Assembly: GCA_016210435.1 (NCBI GenBank)
Contig: JACQUF010000063.1
Location: 1 to 5,074 of the forward strand
Length of the DNA: 5,074 nucleotides
Reading direction: 5' to 3'
Source of the DNA: Chloroflexota bacterium
GTDB taxonomy: Bacteria; Chloroflexota; Dehalococcoidia; Lucifugimonadales; Lucifugimonadaceae
The position numbers were made by a program, and so were the translations under genes. Positions 1 through 4,648 of the stretch are shown here, piece after piece. Below the pieces are notes generated by a model. That model was given only the letters and a program-made list of their open reading frames with translations, was not told where the DNA came from and did not search any database. Position 1 is the stretch's first letter; each line of letters opens with the position of its first letter.

Positions 1-28
1 CGCCCACGATCCCGAGTTTCAGCGTCAC
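1..28 (-). CDS. Start of a leftward gene, possibly a Gfo/Idh/MocA-family oxidoreductase (partial)
   Basis: Only the first nine codons lie in the window. Read on the minus strand from a GTG at 28-26 they give M-T-L-K-L-G-I-V-G. A short basic/hydrophobic strand ending in G-I-V-G is how many Rossmann-fold NAD(P)-dependent dehydrogenases begin, and Gfo/Idh/MocA proteins often start just this way. The start is well supported: AAGGAGG lies 4 nt upstream, and the GTG overlaps the stop of the preceding enolase-like reading frame (GTGA), which suggests translational coupling in an old operon. The start site is more certain than the family, because nine residues cannot exclude other Rossmann proteins. 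Confidence 0.5.
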
Positions 29-331
29 GGACCCTCCTTGTTCTGACCGGCCGTTTTGACGACCGGCTCCGGACGTTTCCATCTGATCCCCACCGATCCA
101 TCCGCACGAAGTTGCGTTCTCGCGCCGCCCTTCGACTGTGGGTGTTTCTTCAATCCGGCCTCGTTGAGCTCGATCCCCAGTCCTGGTCCTTCGGGAGCGA
201 ACAGACAGCCGCGCTCCAGGTGGACTACACGGTTGACAACGTCGCTAAATGGCGGCTCTTCCTGCACTTCCCTACCGGTCGTTTCAGGAGCTAACAAGCC
301 CCTCTGCGAAAACCCGAACGGACATTACGCC
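25..331 (-). pseudogene. C-terminal remnant of an enolase-superfamily (MR/MLE) dehydratase/racemase
   Basis: The minus-strand frame is open from just after a TAA at about 332 to a TGA at 25. From residue 14, counting from a TTG at 297, it reads like the tail of mandelate racemase/muconate lactonizing enzyme family proteins: P-P-F-S-D, a short V-V-H-L-E-R-G segment, then G-P-G-L-G-I-E-L-N-E at residues 37-46. G-P-G-L-G-(I/V)-E-L is the recurrent C-terminal signature of galactonate-type dehydratases. The capping domain and the barrel carrying the metal ligands and catalytic bases are absent; the family is normally about 350-400 residues and about 100 remain. No upstream reading frame supplies the missing part, and the sequence beyond about 330 belongs to other broken genes. 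It overlaps the next leftward gene by GTGA, so it is probably the end of an operon gene whose 5' part was replaced. Family membership is inferred from the tail motif; the substrate cannot be guessed. Confidence 0.62.
33..39 (-). promoter_or_regulatory. Shine-Dalgarno AAGGAGG for the leftward gene starting at 28
   Basis: The minus strand reads AAGGAGG and then GTCC before the GTG start. This is a near-perfect anti-16S match and it decides the GTG start. It lies inside the last codons of the upstream enolase-like frame, as expected for coupled genes. Confidence 0.7.
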
Positions 332-386
332 GTCATCCGCCATATAGCAATGTTCGGAATCCGGCCATACACCGGCCCATGATGGC

Positions 387-481
387 GACTCTGACGCGCG
401 CTCATCAAGCGCTATTTCGATGAGATCGGACGCCGGGAGGTCCTGCAGCTGCTCCGTCGCCATGAATGCGTCACTTCGGCC
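387..481 (+). pseudogene. Frameshifted N-terminal fragment of a PIN-domain (VapC-like) protein
   Basis: From 401 the plus strand reads L-I-K-R-Y-F-D-E-I-G, continues R-R-E-V-L-Q-L-L and ends V-T-S-A at 481. This fits the first helix and second strand of PIN-domain ribonucleases, which begin D-(S/T)-x-A-L-(I/V)-K and later show an alternating strand before the conserved Glu. The missing start of the motif, D-S-D-A, is at 387-398 in another frame, with two extra bases (399-400) between A and L. Repairing that would give D-S-D-A-L-I-K-R-Y. After V-T-S-A the similarity stops: the second acidic residue and the whole C-terminal half are missing. No convincing start codon is visible. I read it as a dead toxin fragment; an unrelated short open frame that happens to look PIN-like is the alternative. 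Confidence 0.5.
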
Positions 482-494
482 CACTCAAACTTGA

Positions 495-560
495 ATGGAA
501 CCGAGTCGCCATTTCGAGGATATGTTGAAGGAGCGTGGAATCGCGCTCCGTGAAGTTTGA
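495..560 (+). pseudogene. Possible DUF4258-like N-terminal fragment
   Basis: A 21-codon plus-strand frame starts at ATG 495 and stops at TGA 558-560. It contains S-R-H-F-E-D-M-L-K-E-R-G-I, which resembles the S-x-H-(A/F)-x-x-(R/M)-x-x-E-R-x-I opening of DUF4258 proteins, a small family often found beside toxin-antitoxin genes. The rest of such a domain (about 70-90 residues) is absent. It follows the PIN fragment directly, so both could come from one decayed toxin-antitoxin island. The match is short and tentative. Confidence 0.25.
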
Positions 561-579
561 GGCCAGCTCGACTATGGCG

Positions 580-1740
580 TCAGGCAGGAATAAGTTCGGC
601 GCAGTTCCAGTCGGTCAGCGCGGCGGTCCGCTCCAGCCACCGGTTGGGGATCTCGCCAGCCCCGGGGAACGAGAAATCGAGGTTGTCTTCGGCGATTACG
701 AAGGCCATCAGCACCCGCAAGATCCCGGCCCGGTAGTCCTCGACGAGACGGTCCAACGAATAGTCGGGAACCCCGCCTTCCTTGAGTTGGGAGTGGTAGA
801 GGCGGAGCAGGCTATCCTCGTGCTCGCGTCGCCTCTCGGTTGGCAGGCCGTACGCGATGAACCAGGCGATGTCCCACGCGCCCGGCCGCCTGGCGACGAC
901 TTGCCAGCTGATCAGCACGACGTCGACGTTGCCGTTGCGCCGCCTGAAGAACACGTTTTCGGGATACGGTGTGCCGTGGATCAATGTGAGCGGCGGCCTA
1001 GTGTAGGTTTCCAGAAACCTGCCGAGAGCCGGCCCGAAACGGTTCCCGATCTGCTCTATATCTGCGGGAAACCGGCCCTTGAATCGCTCGGCGACTCCAG
1101 GCCAGGCCTGGTTGTACTTCTTCTGGATGGCGAGATTCACCGCCCGGCCCGTAGCTGCGGTCAACCACGTGAAGCGATTGAGCTCTGGATTCTCCCACCA
1201 CCTGGCGTGCATCCTCGCGAGGGCGACGACGCCTGCCCGCGCCTCGTCGTGAGTGAGTTCCCGGAGCCCCTCTCGGGTCCCGACCCGCCCCATGTCCTCG
1301 AGAAGCAAGATGTATGAGCTCCCATCGTCGCTCGTCGCGCCGTAGTAGAGCGCTGGAGAGCCGATCCCGGCGCGCGGGGCCAGTTCCTGGAAAAAGCGCG
1401 TCTCCCTCTCGTACAGCCTCAAGCTGGTCCCAAGGGCCCTTGTGACCTCGTCCTGGGGAGGCAGCTTCGCGATCAGCGTGCGAGGAACCTCGAGCGGCGC
1501 GCCTTCGTACTCCGGTATCAGGCGCGCGATGACGGTAGTAAGGCCTGTGCTAAGACCGATTTCGTCGATCTGAAAGGATCGCACTCGGCCCGGCCCAAGA
1601 GAGCCGCCCTCGCGGAGCGCGGCCGTCAGCCACTCGGCAGTGATCTGGTCGACGCGGTCGGGAATTTCCATCGGCGCGGTCATTTTCCGCGTGGCAGGGC
1701 CGTCCTTCAACCGCACCGGCTCTTTGGATTCCAAAACCAT
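580..1740 (-). CDS. APH/EcKL-like phosphotransferase-fold protein with both catalytic aspartates replaced (putative pseudokinase)
   Basis: This 386-residue protein has the layout of the aminoglycoside phosphotransferase/ecdysteroid-kinase-like (EcKL, DUF1679-type) fold. Visible are a Gly-rich loop region G62-L-S-T-G, the ATP-lysine strand R-T-L-I-A-K92-L-P, a helix-C-like Y-E-R-E-T-R-F-F (110-117), the hinge strand Y-I-L-L-L-E-D-M (143-150), a helix with A-R-M-H-A-R-W-W (175-182), and G-A-W-D290-I-A-W-F after the active site. The catalytic loop, normally H-G-D-x-x-x-x-N, reads H255-G-T-P-Y-P-E-N262. The Mg-binding I-D-W-Q reads I277-S-W-Q280. So T257 and S278 replace the catalytic and metal-binding Asp, while K92 and N262 remain. 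Each change needs more than one base change from an Asp codon (ACA at 970-972, AGC at 907-909). The frame is otherwise intact and of normal length. M20 (ATG at 1683-1681) or M24 may be the true start, because relatives begin close to the I-T-A-E-W-L segment and no good ribosome site precedes 1740. It follows the toxin gene by 62 bp on the same strand. The substrate is unknown; small-molecule binding without phosphotransfer is an inference. Confidence 0.85.
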   Translation of the reverse strand: MVLESKEPVRLKDGPATRKMTAPMEIPDRVDQITAEWLTAALREGGSLGPGRVRSFQIDEIGLSTGLTTVIARLIPEYEGAPLEVPRTLIAKLPPQDEVTRALGTSLRLYERETRFFQELAPRAGIGSPALYYGATSDDGSSYILLLEDMGRVGTREGLRELTHDEARAGVVALARMHARWWENPELNRFTWLTAATGRAVNLAIQKKYNQAWPGVAERFKGRFPADIEQIGNRFGPALGRFLETYTRPPLTLIHGTPYPENVFFRRRNGNVDVVLISWQVVARRPGAWDIAWFIAYGLPTERRREHEDSLLRLYHSQLKEGGVPDYSLDRLVEDYRAGILRVLMAFVIAEDNLDFSFPGAGEIPNRWLERTAALTDWNCAELIPA

Positions 1741-1802
1741 CCCAAGTCATTCTCTGCCCGGGTAAACGCAAGGCTGGCAGCTCAGGCTCCTTGATGTGAA
1801 GC

Positions 1803-2207
1803 CTACGGCTGATCCGCGTTCGATATCTTCCGGTATTTCTTCGATCGGAGAAGCCGCTCGTCGGCAGTCACCAGGGTGAGCTCATAGACGATCGCGCTCG
1901 CGGCGATAAAGCGGTCCGCGGGATCCTGATGAGGGAGGTCCACCGTCCTGCTCGCCGTGGCAACTTCGCGCGTCAGGGTTGCGTCTCGGATTGGGAAGGC
2001 ACGCATTACGGCCTCGACCCAGCGGGTGGGAGGAACCTCGAGCCGGATCCGCCCCCTCTCCGCTAACAGCAACGTCTCCCAGACGCTGATTGGCGAGAGC
2101 CAGAGTTCGTTGGCGGGATCCTCCAGCCTGCGCGCGACTCGCCGCGACAATCGTCCAGGTTCGAGCAGGCTCCAGATCCAGATGTGAGTGTCCAGGAGCA
2201 GCTTCAC
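1803..2207 (-). CDS. vapC: PIN-domain ribonuclease toxin, VapC family
   Basis: This is a complete 134-residue PIN-domain protein, the usual VapC length. The acidic active-site residues are visible: D6 in L-L-L-D-T-H-I-W, E44 in S-V-W-E-T, D98 in H-Q-D-P-A-D-R-F-I-A-A-S-A, and D116 in V-T-A-D-E-R-L-L. VapC toxins are Mg-dependent endoribonucleases that cut tRNA, rRNA or mRNA when their antitoxin is lost; the target here cannot be read from sequence. The start is GTG at 2207-2205, overlapping the antitoxin TGA as GTGA, so translation is probably coupled and toxin output depends on antitoxin translation. No strong ribosome site was needed to choose this start, because M-K-L-L-L-D-T-H is the family's standard opening. 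All catalytic residues are intact, unlike the PIN fragment near position 400. A phosphotransferase-fold gene lies 62 bp downstream on the same strand. Confidence 0.93.
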   Translation of the reverse strand: MKLLLDTHIWIWSLLEPGRLSRRVARRLEDPANELWLSPISVWETLLLAERGRIRLEVPPTRWVEAVMRAFPIRDATLTREVATASRTVDLPHQDPADRFIAASAIVYELTLVTADERLLRSKKYRKISNADQP

Positions 2208-2446
2208 CGGCTAAGGCTCTCCCACTCCGCCTCTTCGGTTGCTGGGGTCACGATGTCGCCCACGACCCGTCCGCTCTCGGCGAACATGCCCAGCCGTCGC
2301 TTGCCGTTTGCTGGCCGCGAGGCCGGCACGATCTCTGCGATGGGCTCGCCGCGCCTGGTGAGCAGGACCGGCTGACCGGTGCGGCGCACCTTTTCGAGGA
2401 CTGCAAGACAGGTAGCCTTGAACTTTGATATCGCGATTGACTCCAT
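2204..2446 (-). CDS. Type II antitoxin, Phd/YefM family (VapB role)
   Basis: This 80-residue protein has the Phd/YefM fold. The N-terminal DNA-binding part reads I-S-K-F-K-A-T (6-12), then V-L-E-K-V-R-R-T-G-Q-P-V-L-L-T and R-R-G-E-P-I-A-E-I-V-P (31-41), the standard pattern of these antitoxins. The C-terminal arm (about 52-75), with L-G-M, G-R-V-V-G-D-I-V-T-P-A and an acidic E-E-A-E-W-E end, is the toxin-binding segment seen in Phd partners of PIN toxins. It should neutralise the downstream toxin and, as is usual for the family, repress its own promoter. The ATG at 2446-2444 has no clear Shine-Dalgarno, but it lies in a symmetric CCATGG element that may be the operator. The TGA overlaps the toxin GTG by 4 nt. 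Confidence 0.92.
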   Translation of the reverse strand: MESIAISKFKATCLAVLEKVRRTGQPVLLTRRGEPIAEIVPASRPANGKRRLGMFAESGRVVGDIVTPATEEAEWESLSR

Positions 2447-2464
2447 GGTTTTAATTTACCATGG
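2443..2464. promoter_or_regulatory. Candidate operator: inverted repeat CCATGGT-N8-ACCATGG at the antitoxin start
   Basis: Two perfect 7-bp arms, CCATGGT and ACCATGG, flank an A/T-only 8-bp centre (TTTAATTT). The left arm contains the antitoxin ATG. Phd/VapB antitoxins usually bind short palindromes in their own promoter, so this is the obvious autoregulatory site. Each arm also contains the 6-bp palindrome CCATGG, giving two identical half-units 16 bp apart. Operator function is inferred from position and symmetry. Confidence 0.5.
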
Positions 2465-2470
2465 TCACAG

Positions 2471-2476
2471 ACTATA
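2471..2476 (-). promoter_or_regulatory. Possible -10 element TATAGT for the toxin-antitoxin operon
   Basis: The minus strand reads TATAGT 24 nt upstream of the antitoxin ATG, next to the CCATGG inverted repeat and inside a locally A/T-rich patch. No good -35 box is visible at 16-18 bp, so this is a weak call. If correct, the transcript would start within or next to the candidate operator and have a very short leader. Confidence 0.3.
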
Positions 2477-2501
2477 GACAGATTCGATTTTCTACTTCTT
2501 C

Positions 2502-2792
2502 TCAGGACACCATTCCTCGTCTGGCCAGCCTGACGTACCGGCGGTACGCTCCTTCGTCGATCTCGCCTGCTTCAACCTTCTCCTTCACCGCGCAACGCGG
2601 CTTGTCAGGAGTCCCTCGGGCCCGGTCAGCCAGGACTTCTTCCGATGGAAGCCGGTAGAAGGTGTAGTTGATCTCGACTGTGTCGAAGCGCGCCGAATAG
2701 TAGGCCAGCATCTCGGTCGCGGGCATTTCGGCGGGGTAGAAAGACCCGCGCCATTCGGGGTAGTTGTAGCCGGACGTCCCAACGTGAATCAT
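2502..2792 (-). pseudogene. Chimeric fragment: DUF72 (YecE-like) N-terminus joined in frame to an RsgA-like C-terminus
   Basis: From ATG 2792 the first ~62 residues are the N-terminus of a DUF72 protein: M-I-H-V-G-T-S-G-Y-N-Y-P-E-W-R-G, F-Y-P, Y-Y-S-A-R-F-D-T-V-E-I-N-Y-T-F-Y-R-L-P-S. DUF72 proteins are normally about 240-300 residue barrels of uncertain function. After T-P-D the sequence changes to P-R-C-A-V-K-E-K-V-E-A-G-E-I-D-E-G-A-Y-R-R-Y-V-R-L and stops at residue 96. That part matches the last helices of the ribosome-assembly GTPase RsgA, which ends C-A-V-(R/K)-x-A-V-E-x-G-E-I-x-x-x-R-Y-x-S-Y-x-x-L. No GTPase domain is present. The join falls near 2590-2610, where both families have a similar A-V-K segment. 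GGAGG 8 nt upstream fixes the start; an ATG at 2876 in frame has no family support. It is probably a deletion product and non-functional, but the frame is open and could be translated. The DUF72 half is very secure, the RsgA half good. Confidence 0.78.
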
Positions 2793-2800
2793 CTGGCCTT

Positions 2801-2805
2801 CCTCC
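2801..2805 (-). promoter_or_regulatory. Ribosome binding site GGAGG for the DUF72-like frame
   Basis: The minus strand has GGAGG 8 nt before the ATG at 2792. It selects this ATG over the in-frame ATG at 2876 and agrees with the M-I-x-V-G-T-S-G opening of DUF72 proteins. Confidence 0.6.
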
Positions 2806-2830
2806 GAGCGCCGATCTTCGCAGATCCGAA

Positions 2831-3058
2831 ATGCAATTGCTGACGACGATTCAGTCGACGCAGCTTCTGGGGGCACTCGTGATCCTTACCGGGATTTCTC
2901 CCGAAGTAGCGTGCACGATGGTCTCGATGCCCGTATACGCCGAGGAGCTCAATTGTGCCGCCGACCTTAGGGGCGGCATCGAACTCGGGCGTCAGTCCTT
3001 TCGAGGCCGCGGGGGCTTCCCGCCGAAGCGCCTGGCCGCGGCCGCGCCAAAGCGCTGA
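2831..3058 (+). pseudogene. C-terminal half of an RsbR/RsbS-type STAS domain protein
   Basis: The plus-strand frame from ATG 2831 encodes Q-L-L-T-T-I-Q-S-T-Q-L-L-G-A (2-15), L-V-I-L-T-G-I-S-P-E-V-A-C-T-M-V (16-31) and D-L-R-G-G-I-E-L (45-52). This is the second half of the STAS domain of stressosome proteins RsbR/RsbS, where L-L-x-T-I-(Q/R)-x-x-x-L-L-G-A-x-V-I-L-T-G-I-x-P-E-(V/I)-A-x-T-(L/M)-V is characteristic. The first half, with the V-D-T segment, is missing. The upstream sequence belongs to the opposite-strand DUF72 leader. Position 34 is Pro where relatives usually have Gly-(V/I)-D, and about 20 low-complexity residues follow the domain to the TGA. Stressosome STAS proteins are phosphorylation-controlled scaffolds that sequester an RsbT-type kinase, but this half domain should not fold. 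It is best read as a 5'-deleted remnant. Confidence 0.68.
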
Positions 3059-3256
3059 CCGGTGATGGCAACCTCGCCTTCGGCGCCCATCCCATCAGGA
3101 CAGCTTTGCCCGACCAGGCTGCATAGTCCCCGGAACGCGGGGGCGCTTCGGAGAGTTTTCCATCGGTCGCGATTTCGGTCGCGTGTAGGGCGGCGCGCCT
3201 CCTGCTCGCTCACCAGCGGCCGGGGGTGACGCCGCCTCGACCGGAGTTGATGCGAT
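3059..3256. other. Gene-free stretch upstream of the MetE-like gene
   Basis: About 200 bp without a convincing gene. It holds a small hairpin (CCCCG-GAACG-CGGGG, 3128-3142) with no T-run directly after it, and a direct repeat TCGGTCGCG at 3163-3171 and 3175-3183. GGAG at 3243-3246 is the probable ribosome site of the next gene. No confident -35/-10 pair was seen, though the promoter of that gene should be here. Confidence 0.45.
3163..3183. repeat. Short direct repeat TCGGTCGCG, 12-bp period
   Basis: Two exact 9-bp copies lie 12 bp apart, centred about 85 bp upstream of the MetE-like start. The position would suit a regulator site spaced at roughly one helical turn, but chance is also plausible in GC-rich DNA. 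Confidence 0.3.
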
Positions 3257-4351
3257 ATGATCCCGCCGATGAACGACCACCAACTCTTTCCGACGTTCGT
3301 CGTAGGAAGCCTGCCGAGGCCGCGCTGGGTAAGAGACGTAATCGAGAACCGGCGCGACGGGAGGCTAAGCGCGCAGGAAGCCGACCGCCTTCTCGATTCC
3401 GCAATACCTTCGGCAGTACGGATGCAGGAGCGTGCGGGACTGACGTACGTATCCGACGGCGAATGGCGTCGTGAAAGCTATATCAAGGTCATCTGCGAGC
3501 ACGTCGACGGCTTCAAGATGGAGGCGGTACCCAGCGTCTCAAGGGTCGTCATGGAACCAGCCGTCGTGTCGAAACTGCGCCAGAGAGGACCTCTGGCCGT
3601 CGACGCGGCCCGTTTCCTGGTCAAGGCGACCACCCGGAAGACGATCGTCGCGCTCCCCTCGCCCTACATCCTGGGCTGGCGCATGTGGCACGCCGAGCTC
3701 TCAAGATCGGCTTATCCGACGCGGAAAGAGTTCATGGACGCGTGCGTGCCGATTCTTAGAGCCGAGATGCGCGCACTGGCCGGAGCAGGGGTCGACCACA
3801 TACAGATCGATGAGCCGTGGCTGCTCATGCTGGTAGATCCGGACCACCGTCGGCGGATCGGGGCCACGGACGTCGAGAAAGAGATCGCACTCTGCGTCGA
3901 GATGGTCAACGCGGTGGCCGGCGCCGCGGGCGATGTTCCCACGTCGATGCACCTGTGCCACGCCCATTTCAATCGACAAAGGTTTTCAGAGGGCGGCTAC
4001 GAGCCGATCATCGAAGCGCTCGGTGAAATCAACGTGACGCGTTTCGCCATGGAATTCGCTGCGCCGCAGTCTCATGGGGTCGACGTGCTGGCCCGATTCC
4101 CAAAAGGAAAAATCCTCGGCCTGGGAGTGATCGACCATTGCGACTCCAAGGTTGAGGACCCCGAGACGGTTGTCTCACGGGTGGAGGCCGCGCTCAAGTA
4201 CTTGCCGGCTGAGCGCATCACGCTCAATCCCGACTGCGGATTTTCACCCAGCACGCAGAACCCGATGAACTTCGACGAGGCGTACCTGAAGCTCACGGCG
4301 ATGTGCCGGGCCGCCGAATCGTTGCGGGAGAAGTACGGCCGCGAGGGCTAG
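3257..4351 (+). CDS. MetE-core (cobalamin-independent methionine synthase-like) zinc methyltransferase
   Basis: This 364-residue protein is a single barrel of the MetE C-terminal/COG0620 type. It opens V-V-G-S-L-P-R-P (15-22), a standard start for the family, followed by V-S-D-G-E-W-R-R (65-72). Later come I-Q-I-D-E-P (182-187), H232-L-C234 with H236 nearby, E266 in F-A-M-E-F, G-V-I-D-H-C-D (290-296) and L-N-P-D-C327-G-F. H232, C234, E266 and C327 correspond to the His/Cys/Glu/Cys zinc ligands that activate homocysteine thiol in MetE, and N-P-D-C-G matches MetE closely. The N-terminal domain of full-length MetE is absent, so the methyl donor may not be methyltetrahydrofolate-triglutamate; short relatives use corrinoid proteins or unknown donors, and some may be catabolic. 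GGAG lies 10 nt before ATG 3257; M5 (3269) is an alternative. It stands alone on its strand, between the half-gene cluster and a leftward DapA-family gene. The fold is near certain, the substrate unknown. Confidence 0.9.
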   Translation: MIPPMNDHQLFPTFVVGSLPRPRWVRDVIENRRDGRLSAQEADRLLDSAIPSAVRMQERAGLTYVSDGEWRRESYIKVICEHVDGFKMEAVPSVSRVVMEPAVVSKLRQRGPLAVDAARFLVKATTRKTIVALPSPYILGWRMWHAELSRSAYPTRKEFMDACVPILRAEMRALAGAGVDHIQIDEPWLLMLVDPDHRRRIGATDVEKEIALCVEMVNAVAGAAGDVPTSMHLCHAHFNRQRFSEGGYEPIIEALGEINVTRFAMEFAAPQSHGVDVLARFPKGKILGLGVIDHCDSKVEDPETVVSRVEAALKYLPAERITLNPDCGFSPSTQNPMNFDEAYLKLTAMCRAAESLREKYGREG

Positions 4352-4404
4352 CCCACTTTCACGCTCGCGCCACGCAGGGTGACGCGCATGCCATCTTGTG
4401 CCGG

Positions 4405-4434
4405 TCGCGCTGCCACGCCTCGCGCTGCCACGCC
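4405..4434. repeat. 15-bp perfect tandem duplication (TCGCGCTGCCACGCC x2)
   Basis: Two exact copies of TCGCGCTGCCACGCC are directly adjacent at 4405-4419 and 4420-4434. Fifteen bases is a multiple of three, so any reading frame across it gains five residues. It looks like a recent slippage duplication in a sequence that is no longer, or only weakly, constrained. Confidence 0.85.
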
Positions 4435-4438
4435 GTAG

Positions 4439-4639
4439 CGCTCACCGAGATCGCGGAGAAGGAAATCGCAGCAGGGAGACGCCCTCTGCCGGGTCATGTA
4501 CGAACTTGTGGAGACCGTCATGCGCGAGCAACCAGGGTGGTTCTCGGATTTCCAGGGCACCCTTACGGTGGTCGCCGGGATTCCGCTCGATGTAGGACTT
4601 CCCGACCTGATGCTGGAACTGCTCGACGGGCGGCGCTAG
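4439..4639 (+). pseudogene. Possible remnant of an unrecognised gene (plus strand)
   Basis: A plus-strand frame is open from after a TAG at 4436 to TAG 4637-4639. From an ATG at 4496 it gives 47 residues: M-Y-E-L-V-E-T-V-M-R-E-Q-P-G-W-F, then F-Q-G-T-L-T-V-V-A-G-I-P-L-D-V-G-L-P-D and a leucine/acid-rich end. Composition and G/C-rich third positions look protein-like. Just upstream a different frame reads A-L-T-E-I-A-E-K-E-I-A-A-G (about 4438-4476) and also looks protein-like, so one gene may have been split by a frameshift near 4470. I do not recognise the family. The minus strand also has an open frame here (4348-4560), so even the direction is uncertain. Confidence 0.3.
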
Positions 4640-4648
4640 CTCCCAACG

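Noticed and set aside
284..484. Minus-strand 66-codon frame opposite the PIN fragment
   Set aside because: No recognised motif. The opposite strand carries the PIN-like L-I-K-R-Y-F-D-E segment, which explains the open frame.
535..1317. Long plus-strand frame of 260 codons opposite the phosphotransferase-like gene
   Set aside because: It is antisense to a protein with clear family motifs, is low in hydrophobic structure and rich in Pro/Gly/Arg/Asp, and matches no family. It is a shadow of GC-rich codon use.
1787..1792. AAGGAG on the minus strand as ribosome site for the phosphotransferase-like gene
   Set aside because: It lies about 46 nt upstream of the first in-frame ATG. The start codon closest to it (TTG at 1771) is in a different frame with no family support.
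3128..3160. CCCCG-GAACG-CGGGG hairpin as a terminator for the STAS fragment
   Set aside because: The stem is only 5 bp and is followed by GCGCTTCGGAGAG before any T-run, so it is not a convincing intrinsic terminator.
2992..3283. Minus-strand frames opposite the STAS fragment and MetE leader (73 and 62 codons)
   Set aside because: Arg/Pro/Ala-rich with no recognisable motif, overlapping a supported plus-strand fragment.
4348..4560. Minus-strand 70-codon frame after the MetE-like gene
   Set aside because: No family features, several Cys/Ser/Arg-rich runs, and it ends inside the MetE-like stop. The plus-strand reading is somewhat more protein-like, though direction is not settled.
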